The position numbers and the translations under genes were made by a program. From contig CALDID010000111.1 in the NCBI GenBank assembly GCA_937901865.1, positions 1-7,763 of the forward strand: DNA of 7,763 bases, in the 5' to 3' direction. The first letter of the stretch is position 1, and each line of letters starts with the position of its first letter. The notes under the pieces are model-generated. The model searched no databases and was not told the origin of the DNA. It saw nothing but the letters and a program-made list of their open reading frames with translations. This DNA comes from an uncultured Treponema sp. (lineage in GTDB: Bacteria; Spirochaetota; Spirochaetia; Treponematales; Treponemataceae). Shown here in pieces: positions 1 to 5,955 of the stretch.

Positions 1-1
1 G

Positions 2-70
2 GTGAAGAGGGCAAATGCGGCGGTTTCTCGCTCAAAAGTAACGGAAAAAACGGAAGAGGCGACGAAGTAA
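2..70 (+). CDS. Possible C-terminal tail of an upstream gene (partial)
   Basis: The frame starting at base 2 is open from the window edge to a TAA at 68-70, encoding 22 residues that end in the charged stretch KVTEKTEEATK. The stop lies one base before the A-run and stem of a strong terminator, which is where a gene end is expected. Another frame (from base 1) is also open, but it runs straight through the terminator stem and is less likely. The fragment is too short to assign a family. Coding status is inferred only from the position of the stop next to the terminator. Confidence 0.4.
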   Translation: MKRANAAVSRSKVTEKTEEATK

Positions 71-71
71 C

Positions 72-117
72 AAAAAAACAGCCGTCTTGCAAAAAGCGCA
101 GGGCGGCTGTACTTTTT
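72..117. terminator. Rho-independent terminator, probably bidirectional
   Basis: A 13-pair stem joins 78-90 (ACAGCCGTCTTGC) with 98-110 (GCAGGGCGGCTGT), counting two G-U pairs, around a 7-base loop (91-97). On the plus strand it is followed by AC and five T (113-117). On the minus strand the stem is followed by the complement of the A-run at 72-78, giving a T tract, so it could stop transcription both ways. It insulates the symporter operon from whatever lies to the left. Confidence 0.85.
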
Positions 118-128
118 ATCTGGAAAAA

Positions 129-137
129 ATGCTAAAA
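129..137 (+). promoter_or_regulatory. Candidate regulator site ATGCTAAAA upstream of uidB
   Basis: The 9-mer ATGCTAAAA starts 96 bases before the symporter start codon. The identical 9-mer occurs at 4741-4749, 104 bases before the uxuA start. Two operons of one pathway sharing a word at a similar distance fits an AraC-type operator, but in A-rich DNA a chance match is possible. Confidence 0.25.
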
Positions 138-153
138 GACACAAAATAAATCT

Positions 154-182
154 TTGCGCGAATGAAAAAGTAGCCCTAGACT
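154..182 (+). promoter_or_regulatory. Candidate promoter of the uidB-uidA operon
   Basis: TTGCGC (154-159) and TAGACT (177-182) are separated by 17 bases and could be weak -35 and -10 elements, each matching the consensus only in part. The stretch lies between the upstream terminator and the symporter start, where a promoter must exist if the pair forms its own operon. Weak matches suit an activator-dependent promoter. TAAGAT at 192-197 is an alternative -10 without a good -35. Confidence 0.3.
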
Positions 183-224
183 TTGAAACTGTAAGATATT
201 TATGCTTTTTCAAAGGGGGCTTTT

Positions 225-1601
225 ATGGGCGAAAAAGATGTCAAGCCGTTCGGCTTAAAAGACAAAATCGGGTATATGTTCGGCGACTGCGGAAATGACT
301 TCACATTCATTCTCTGCGCCATGTTCTTGATGAAATTTTATACTGATGTTATGGGCGTTTCGGGAGCTATCGTCGGTTTAATGATGATGGCGGCGAAATT
401 CTTTGATGCATTCACCGATGTATTTATGGGGCAAGTTTGCGACAGAAGTCCTGTTACAAAAAAAGGCAAATTCTTGCCGTGGATTCGCCGAATGTGCGCG
501 CCTGTCGCCATCTCTAGCATGCTTATTTTCGCGTTTTGGTTTCGCAATATGCCGATGGGCTTTAAAATCGTTTGGATGTTTTTCACCTATTTGCTTTACG
601 GCTCTGTGTGCTATACCGCTATCAATATCCCCTACGGTTCTATGGCAAGTGCAATTACCGCCAATCCAAAAGAGCGCATATCGCTTTCTACTTTCCGCTC
701 TATCGGCGCAAATATCGCGATAACAGGAATCGGCTCGGCGTTGCCGCTCTTTGTGTTCCAAAAAAACGATGCGGGCAATGTTGTATTTTCAGGAGAGAGA
801 ATGTTTGCAGCGTCGGTTGTCTGTGGCATTATCGCTATTGTCGCCTATATGCTTTGCTACACACTTTCGACCGAGCGCGTAAAAATGAAGCAGGTTACCA
901 AAAAGTTCGAAATCGCCGACTTCTTCAAGACGATTTTCTCAAGCCACTCGCTTATCGGTATCATCGCTTGTGCGCTCGTGCTGCTCATCACACAGAATTT
1001 GTTTCAGGGTATGAACAATTATCTGTATCCTAACTATTTCAAAAACCGAGAAGCAATGTCTGTCGTGTCGCTTTTGGGAACGTGCGTAACGCTGGTGCTT
1101 TCAACATTTGCAACCACTGTCGCGGGCAAAATCGGCAAAAAAGAGTTCTCGATTATCGGCGCACTTATCGGCTCTGTAACGATGTTTATCGCCTTTAGAC
1201 TGCACACTCACAATGTGGTCTTGTGGATTACGCTTCAAACGATTGGACATCTGGGGCTTGCGGTGTTCAATTTGCTCTGCTGGGCAATGATTACCGACGT
1301 TATAGATGATATGGAAATTAAAAACGGAGAGAGAAGCGATGGTTCTGTCTATGCAGTCTATTCGTTTGCGCGAAAACTCGGACAGGCGTTCAGTGCTGGG
1401 CTCACGGGCTTTATGCTCTCTCTTATCGGCTACACAAAAGAAACGGCATTCGACGACGTTGTTACGAACGGTATGTACAGCGTGGCAAGTCTTGCGCCTG
1501 CAATCGCATTTATCGTGCTCGCTTTAGCACTCGCATTTTTGTATCCGCTCTCAAAGAAGAGAGTTGAAGAAAACGCGGTTACACTGCACGGAAGCAACTA
1601 A
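225..1601 (+). CDS. uidB: GPH-family glycoside/cation symporter, probable glucuronide transporter
   Basis: A 458-residue inner-membrane transporter of the glycoside-pentoside-hexuronide:cation symporter family within MFS, close to the usual 440-480 residues. Family marks seen: GDCGNDF (20-26), FYTDVMGV (38-45), DAFTD with DRSPVTKKGKF (61-83, the conserved cytoplasmic loop 2-3), NIPYGSM (134-140), and TDVIDDMEIKNGERSDGS (357-374) followed by a conserved FARKLGQA. About twelve hydrophobic segments are visible and there is no signal peptide. The start is the ATG preceded by AAAGGGGG at 212-219, 5 bases upstream. The beta-glucuronidase gene begins 14 bases after its stop, so co-transcription is very likely, and this is the main basis for assigning glucuronides as substrate. 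The fold alone does not separate glucuronides from xylosides, melibiose or free hexuronates. Symport with H+ or Na+ is family knowledge. Confidence 0.88.
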   Translation: MGEKDVKPFGLKDKIGYMFGDCGNDFTFILCAMFLMKFYTDVMGVSGAIVGLMMMAAKFFDAFTDVFMGQVCDRSPVTKKGKFLPWIRRMCAPVAISSMLIFAFWFRNMPMGFKIVWMFFTYLLYGSVCYTAINIPYGSMASAITANPKERISLSTFRSIGANIAITGIGSALPLFVFQKNDAGNVVFSGERMFAASVVCGIIAIVAYMLCYTLSTERVKMKQVTKKFEIADFFKTIFSSHSLIGIIACALVLLITQNLFQGMNNYLYPNYFKNREAMSVVSLLGTCVTLVLSTFATTVAGKIGKKEFSIIGALIGSVTMFIAFRLHTHNVVLWITLQTIGHLGLAVFNLLCWAMITDVIDDMEIKNGERSDGSVYAVYSFARKLGQAFSAGLTGFMLSLIGYTKETAFDDVVTNGMYSVASLAPAIAFIVLALALAFLYPLSKKRVEENAVTLHGSN

Positions 1602-1605
1602 TTTT

Positions 1606-1611
1606 AGGAGG
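1606..1611 (+). promoter_or_regulatory. Strong ribosome binding site of uidA
   Basis: A perfect AGGAGG lies in the 14-base gap between the symporter stop (TAA 1599-1601) and the ATG at 1616, with only 4 bases of spacing. It is the best Shine-Dalgarno match in the window and fixes the glucuronidase start. Confidence 0.8.
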
Positions 1612-1615
1612 AAAT

Positions 1616-3424
1616 ATGCTTTATCCAATTCACACTTCATCACGAATCGTATCAGATTTAAGCGGAATATGGCACTTCAAAGCCGACAAAAACGGCGAAG
1701 GCTTGGCAAAAAAATGGGAAGCAGCTCCGCTTTGTGATTATCGCACACTTCCCGTTCCTGCCTCTTACAATGATTTGACAGAAGACGCGGAACTGCGCGA
1801 CCACTGGGGCGATGTATTCTATCAGCGCACGTTCGCACTTCCTTCTTTTGTGAGCAACACGCAGCGCATTGTTTTGAGATGCGACGCGGTTACACATCAC
1901 GCAAAAGTCTTTTTGAACGGCAAACTTGTCTGCACGCACAAAGGCGGTTTCTTGCCGTTTGAAGCAGAGATTAACGAGTTTTTGACAGACGGAGAGAATC
2001 TATTGACCATCGTCGTGAACAACGAAATCGGCTATGACACGCTCCCCGTCGGGCGAGAAGGCGGAATGATGGGCGGCGCAACATCAAAGCATTTTGAAAC
2101 AAACTTCGACTTTTTCAATTACGCAGGAATTAACCGTAGCGTACGCATATACACCACGCCGAAAGAATATATCCGAGACATCACGCTCACTTCATCTCTT
2201 TCGGGCGATGACGCAGAAATCTCTTATTGCGTGGACTTTGCAGGAAATGCAGAAAAATGCACTGTCGTCGCAAAAGACAAAAGCGGCACAGTCGTTGCAC
2301 AAAGCGAGGGCTTAGACGGCACGCTTAAAATAAAAGACGTTCATCTTTGGAATCCGAATGCGGCGTATTTGTACACCATCGAAGTGCAAGCGGGAAGCGA
2401 CTGCTATGCTCTGCCCTATGGAGTTCGCACGGTGGAGGTGAGCGGCACGCAGTTTTTAATCAACGGAAAGCCGTTTTACTTCAAAGGATACGGCAAGCAC
2501 GAAGACACGTTTCCAGCTGGGCGCGGCTTGAATCTCGCAATGAACACGAAAGACATTTCGCTGATGAAGTGGCAGGGAGCAAACTCATTGCGCACAAGCC
2601 ATTATCCGTACAGCGAAGAGATGATGCGGCAATGCGACGAAGAGGGAATTGTCGTTATTGACGAAACGCCAGCGGTCGGCTTGAACTTTGCATTCGGAGG
2701 AGGCGCGGCGTTTGCGGTGAAAGCAGCGGACACTTACGACGAAAAAAAAGGATTGCAGACGAGAGAACATCACGCCGACGTTATCCGAGACTGGATTGCG
2801 CGAGACAAAAATTATGCCTGCGTGGTGATGTGGAGCATTGCCAACGAGCCAGACAGCTATGCAAAAGGCGCATACGAATACTTTAAGCCGCTCTACGACC
2901 TTGCGCGAAGCCTCGACAAACAGCATCGCCCTTGCACTCTTGCAAGCGTCGCCGTTGGCGGAAAGCCAGAAGACGATGTGTCATTGCGCTTGAGCGACGT
3001 TATCTGCTTAAATCGCTATTACGGTTGGTATGTTGACGGGCCGAATCTTGAGAGCGCGGAGAAGAAATTGCGTGCGGAACTCGACTTTTGGAAGACGACA
3101 GGAAAGCCCGTATTGTTCACCGAATACGGCGCAGACACCGTTGCAGGCTTTCACGACACAATGCCGTCGCTTTACACCGAGGAATATCAAGTCGCATATT
3201 ACAAGATGAACAACCGCGTTTTCGATGAGTGCGATTTTGTTATCGGCGAGCAGGCGTGGAACTTTGCGGATTTTGCGACAAGTCAAGGATTACTGCGCGT
3301 GAACGGCAACAAAAAAGGCGTGTTCACAAGAGAGCGAAAGCCCAAAATGGCGGCGCACTATTTCCGCGAACGCTGGCTTTCTATCCCCGATTTTGGCTAT
3401 AAACAGCCACAGGCTGCTTTGTAA
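1616..3424 (+). CDS. uidA: Beta-glucuronidase, glycoside hydrolase family 2
   Basis: A retaining beta-glucuronidase that hydrolyses beta-D-glucuronides to D-glucuronate and the aglycone. At 602 residues it is almost the length of E. coli GUS (603) and can be aligned with it by eye through most of its length. GH2 order: N-terminal sugar-binding jelly roll (about 1-180), Ig-like domain (about 181-275), TIM barrel (about 276-602). Catalytic acid/base is Glu411 in MWSIANEP; the nucleophile is Glu503 in FTEYGADT. The N-x-K motif that reads the glucuronate carboxylate, and separates true GUS from beta-galactosidases, is present as Asn565/Lys567 in VNGNKKGVF. QAWNFADFATSQG and LNRYYGWYV are further GUS-typical stretches. 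No signal peptide, so it acts in the cytoplasm on glucuronides brought in by the symporter. Residues 355-380 form an active-site loop about as long as in E. coli GUS (see findings). Confidence 0.97.
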   Translation: MLYPIHTSSRIVSDLSGIWHFKADKNGEGLAKKWEAAPLCDYRTLPVPASYNDLTEDAELRDHWGDVFYQRTFALPSFVSNTQRIVLRCDAVTHHAKVFLNGKLVCTHKGGFLPFEAEINEFLTDGENLLTIVVNNEIGYDTLPVGREGGMMGGATSKHFETNFDFFNYAGINRSVRIYTTPKEYIRDITLTSSLSGDDAEISYCVDFAGNAEKCTVVAKDKSGTVVAQSEGLDGTLKIKDVHLWNPNAAYLYTIEVQAGSDCYALPYGVRTVEVSGTQFLINGKPFYFKGYGKHEDTFPAGRGLNLAMNTKDISLMKWQGANSLRTSHYPYSEEMMRQCDEEGIVVIDETPAVGLNFAFGGGAAFAVKAADTYDEKKGLQTREHHADVIRDWIARDKNYACVVMWSIANEPDSYAKGAYEYFKPLYDLARSLDKQHRPCTLASVAVGGKPEDDVSLRLSDVICLNRYYGWYVDGPNLESAEKKLRAELDFWKTTGKPVLFTEYGADTVAGFHDTMPSLYTEEYQVAYYKMNNRVFDECDFVIGEQAWNFADFATSQGLLRVNGNKKGVFTRERKPKMAAHYFRERWLSIPDFGYKQPQAAL

Positions 3425-3438
3425 AAAGTTACAGCAAC

Positions 3439-3493
3439 GGGAATTCCCCACGAGTTTCTTTTCTTCTAGGGAACGTTTGGGGAATTCCCCACG
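3439..3493. repeat. Paired GC-rich palindromes, 41-base offset, in the convergent gap
   Basis: The 14-mer GGGAATTCCCCACG occurs at 3439-3452 and 3480-3493, offset by exactly 41 bases. Each copy is centred on GGGAATTCCC; the second extends to a perfect 12-base palindrome GGGGAATTCCCC (3479-3490). Because of the symmetry, 3439-3450 can also pair with 3478-3489 as a 12-pair stem with a 27-base loop. It fills the gap between the ends of uidA and the minus-strand regulator and may end both transcripts, but neither side has a T tract directly after the stem. On the minus strand five T (complement of 3423-3427) come only about 11 bases later. Confidence 0.7.
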
Positions 3494-3497
3494 GACG

Positions 3498-4697
3498 CTA
3501 ATGATTGAGGCGGCTTCGGTAGGCACTCGGAGAGCATTTCATAATCTTTTTGAACACTCTCGAAAAATAATTCATATCGTCAAAACCGCATTCGCCCGCA
3601 ATTTCCACAATGCTTTTTTCTCTGTGCGCTAAAAGCGGCAGCGAGTGCTCTATTCGCGTGCGGTTGATATATTCCGTGATATTTTCGCCCGTTTCTTTCG
3701 TGAACTGAGAGGAAAGATAGCTCGGATTCAAGTGTAATTCTTCCGCGATAACCGAAAGCGAAACGTATTCGGCAAAGTGAAAATCGATATACAAAATGCT
3801 TTTCTGCACCGCCTCGGAAAACTGAGCCACCTTGTGCGACGCAATCTGTGCGCAATACGTCTTTATCATCTTGACTGCGAGGTCTGAAACTTGCACGCTG
3901 CTCGTGCATTTTTCTATCTCAATGGCAAAATTTCTCGACACCTCGTCCACATAAAACGGGTGCACTCCGCATTCTTCCATAATTTTTCTTAAATGCGAGT
4001 TTAGCACGATTGCAAAGTTTTGACTGTTTCTCACATAGCTCGGACTTCGCGGCTTTATCCCCGTCTGCTGCATTTGCTTAAACGCCCGTATCGCGCTTTG
4101 CGAATCCGCTTTTCTAATTGCGTCGTGCAGCTTGTGTTCAAGATTATACCTCGCCTCCACTTCTTTTAAATATTCCTCATCTCTTTGCTCCGCTTTTTCG
4201 CTGTACAGATAATTTTCTCTGCCTTCAAAATAGTGATAGCTGATTTTGAGCTCGCCGCCGAAAAGCTCCGTGAAAAACGCGCCCAAAAAAGAAAAAAAGG
4301 TATCGCGGTGAAATATTACGGGAATAGTGCGATAAAAGCGCAGCAACTTTTCAGCATTATCCGACGGAGAAATAAAGCGTTCTAGGCTTTCTTCCGTGAT
4401 TTTTTCAAAGGTAAACGGAGAGGCGATAAAAAACTTTTGTTTCTCATCGTTATCTTTTTTTTCTAGAGGAAAGACAACGCTTGAAAGGCGGAAAAAATCT
4501 TCGAGCACATAGATATTTTTCTCTGTGCAGTTCGACAAAATCCACCGTTTTATTCTGCCGTAATCTTCGGTCGGAAAAAACGTTTTGCGGAGCGAGGCAT
4601 CGAATAATTCTAAGTCAGAAAAGTCTTCATCGAATAAAAAAGTCTGTATGTTTTGGCTTTCAAAAATCTTTGAAGCAAACAAAATTGTATCTTTCAT
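3498..4697 (-). CDS. AraC-family transcriptional regulator with a large uncharacterised N-terminal region
   Basis: A 399-residue cytoplasmic regulator. The last ~100 residues are an AraC/XylS DNA-binding domain: first helix-turn-helix in LSVIAEELHLNPSYLSSQFT (313-332), second in SIVEIAGECGFDDMNYFSR (362-380), then VFKKIMKCSPSAYRSR. Residues ~180-290 (NLEHKLHDAIRKADSQSAIR and RNSQNFAIVLNSHLRKIMEE...CGVHPFYVDEVS) resemble the helical central region of large AraC proteins common in Clostridia. Residues 1-175 match no domain I recognise and presumably sense the inducer. It lies between the two catabolic operons, convergent with uidA and divergent from uxuA, so local control of both by glucuronate or a breakdown product is inferred. 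The classic E. coli regulators of these genes are UidR (TetR) and UxuR (GntR), so this is a different solution. The start is chosen because an in-frame TGA lies 6 codons upstream; no good Shine-Dalgarno precedes it. Confidence 0.9.
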   Translation of the reverse strand: MKDTILFASKIFESQNIQTFLFDEDFSDLELFDASLRKTFFPTEDYGRIKRWILSNCTEKNIYVLEDFFRLSSVVFPLEKKDNDEKQKFFIASPFTFEKITEESLERFISPSDNAEKLLRFYRTIPVIFHRDTFFSFLGAFFTELFGGELKISYHYFEGRENYLYSEKAEQRDEEYLKEVEARYNLEHKLHDAIRKADSQSAIRAFKQMQQTGIKPRSPSYVRNSQNFAIVLNSHLRKIMEECGVHPFYVDEVSRNFAIEIEKCTSSVQVSDLAVKMIKTYCAQIASHKVAQFSEAVQKSILYIDFHFAEYVSLSVIAEELHLNPSYLSSQFTKETGENITEYINRTRIEHSLPLLAHREKSIVEIAGECGFDDMNYFSRVFKKIMKCSPSAYRSRLNH

Positions 4698-4737
4698 ACA
4701 AAAAATGGTATCTCAAAAATGCCGATTTCACAACAAA

Positions 4738-4743
4738 ATTATG
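4738..4743 (-). promoter_or_regulatory. Candidate -10 element of the araC-type gene
   Basis: On the minus strand CATAAT (5 of 6 to TATAAT) lies about 40 bases before the regulator start. There is no convincing -35 at 16-18 bases. It overlaps the complement of the ATGCTAAAA motif at 4741-4749, so a protein bound there could also block the regulator's own promoter. This is inference. Confidence 0.25.
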
Positions 4744-4749
4744 CTAAAA
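4741..4749 (+). promoter_or_regulatory. Candidate regulator site ATGCTAAAA upstream of uxuA
   Basis: Exact second copy of the 9-mer seen at 129-137 upstream of uidB. It sits in the 147-base divergent region, 104 bases before the uxuA ATG and 44 bases from the regulator start. CCGCGCATTTCCGCCG just downstream (4773-4788) is a GC-rich block that could hold another half-site, but I see no clean repeat. Confidence 0.25.
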
Positions 4750-4765
4750 CGGCTAAGAATAATAC

Positions 4766-4794
4766 TTTCTAACCGCGCATTTCCGCCGTAAAAT
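4766..4794 (+). promoter_or_regulatory. Candidate promoter of the uxuA-uxuB operon
   Basis: TAAAAT (4789-4794) matches TATAAT at 5 of 6 bases. With 17-base spacing the -35 would be TTTCTA (4766-4771), a poor match, as expected for a promoter needing an activator. The ribosome binding site AGGGGG (4833-4838) follows, 6 bases before the uxuA ATG. Confidence 0.3.
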
Positions 4795-4844
4795 AAAGCC
4801 ATAAAACAACAGATACGGCACAAGGCTGATTTAGGGGGCATTGT

Positions 4845-5936
4845 ATGGAAATGACATTGAGATGGTACGGCTCTAAGTTTGACACGGTAACATTGGAGCA
4901 GATTCGACAGATTCCAGGAGTGAAAGGCGTTATCACGACGCTCTACGACACAAAGCCTGGCGAGGTGTGGAGCAGAGAACGTATTCGCTCTCTTAAAGAC
5001 GAAGTGGCGGCGGCAGGTCTTCACATTGCAGGAATTGAGAGCGTCAACGTTTCGGACGCGATAAAGACAGGAAGCACGGAGAGAGAAAAGGACATAGACG
5101 CATATATTGAAACGCTCAAGAATTTGGGCGAAGAGGATATTCACCTCGTCTGCTACAACTTTATGCCTGTTTTTGATTGGACAAGAACCGAGCTTGCCCG
5201 AAAGAGAGAGGACGGCTCTACCGTGCTTGCTTATACGCAGGAAGCTGTGGACGCGATAAAGCCAGAAGAGATGTTCTCATCGATTTCGCAAGATATGAAC
5301 GGCACTATTATGCCAGGCTGGGAACCAGAGCGAATGGAAAAGGTGAAAGAACTGTTCGCGCTGTATAAAGACATCGACGATGAAAAACTCTTCTCTAATC
5401 TCAAATACTTCCTTGAGCGCATAATGCCTGTCTGCGACAAGTATGACATCAATATGGCAATTCACCCCGACGACCCTGCATGGAGCGTGTTCGGTCTGCC
5501 GCGCATTATCATCAACAAAGAGAATATCTTGAGAATGATGAAGATGGTTGACAACGTTCATAACGGCGTAACGTTCTGTTCAGGCAGCTACGGCACAAAC
5601 CTTAAGAACGACCTGCCCGATATGATTCGCTCTCTCAAAGGCAGAATCCACTTTGCGCATGTGAGAAACTTAAAGTTCCATTCACCGACGAACTTCGAGG
5701 AAGCGGCACATTTATCGAGCGACGGCAGCTTTGATATGTACGAGATTATGAAGGCTTTATACGACATCGGCTTTACAGGTCCTATCCGCCCAGACCACGG
5801 CAGAATGATTTGGGGAGAAAAAGCAATGCCAGGCTACGGATTGTATGACCGCGCGCTAGGGGCTGCATATCTCAACGGCTTGTGGGAAGCAATCGACAAA
5901 AGCGCACACGCACACGCAGCGTGTTTTGTTAAATAA
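4845..5936 (+). CDS. uxuA: Mannonate dehydratase
   Basis: Converts D-mannonate to 2-keto-3-deoxy-D-gluconate in the cytoplasm, the last hexuronate-specific step before KDG kinase and aldolase. At 363 residues it matches the short Gram-positive form (about 350-365) rather than the ~394-residue E. coli form. The xylose-isomerase-like TIM barrel carries the metal site known from Streptococcus suis UxuA: His207 in AIHPDDP, Cys245 in TFCSGSYG, His272 in FAHVRN and Asp317 in RPDHGR, with His318 and Tyr331 (GYGLYDRALG) as the expected catalytic acid/base residues. All are intact. RWYG near the N-terminus and VCYNFMPVFDWTRT (102-115) are also family-typical. AGGGGG 6 bases upstream supports the start. 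uxuB follows after 19 bases. The C-terminal tail KSAHAHAACFVK is His/Ala-rich and probably outside the barrel. Confidence 0.96.
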   Translation: MEMTLRWYGSKFDTVTLEQIRQIPGVKGVITTLYDTKPGEVWSRERIRSLKDEVAAAGLHIAGIESVNVSDAIKTGSTEREKDIDAYIETLKNLGEEDIHLVCYNFMPVFDWTRTELARKREDGSTVLAYTQEAVDAIKPEEMFSSISQDMNGTIMPGWEPERMEKVKELFALYKDIDDEKLFSNLKYFLERIMPVCDKYDINMAIHPDDPAWSVFGLPRIIINKENILRMMKMVDNVHNGVTFCSGSYGTNLKNDLPDMIRSLKGRIHFAHVRNLKFHSPTNFEEAAHLSSDGSFDMYEIMKALYDIGFTGPIRPDHGRMIWGEKAMPGYGLYDRALGAAYLNGLWEAIDKSAHAHAACFVK

Positions 5937-5943
5937 TACTTTT

Positions 5944-5947
5944 GGAG
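5944..5947 (+). promoter_or_regulatory. Ribosome binding site that decides the uxuB start
   Basis: GGAG within TTTGGAGAAT lies 8 bases before the ATG at 5956, in the 19-base gap after uxuA. The alternative upstream ATG at 5926 has no purine-rich site in front of it, so this element supports the shorter protein. Confidence 0.65.
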
Positions 5948-5955
5948 AATACTTT

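Noticed and set aside
1..138. Frame-1 open stretch as the real upstream gene end
   Set aside because: It reads straight through the terminator stem and T tract; the frame ending at 70 stops just before it and is more natural.
338..761. Minus-strand open frames inside the symporter gene
   Set aside because: They are shadows of a well-supported membrane protein gene, with no ribosome binding site or family resemblance. The same applies to other short open frames inside uidA, the regulator, uxuA and uxuB.
3393..3632. 79-codon plus-strand open frame across the uidA/regulator gap
   Set aside because: It overlaps the ends of two solid genes and runs through the palindromic boxes; composition and lack of a ribosome binding site argue against coding.
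5926..5955. Ten-residue longer N-terminus for uxuB
   Set aside because: The ATG at 5926 overlaps the uxuA end and has no ribosome binding site, while the ATG at 5956 has GGAG at 8 bases.
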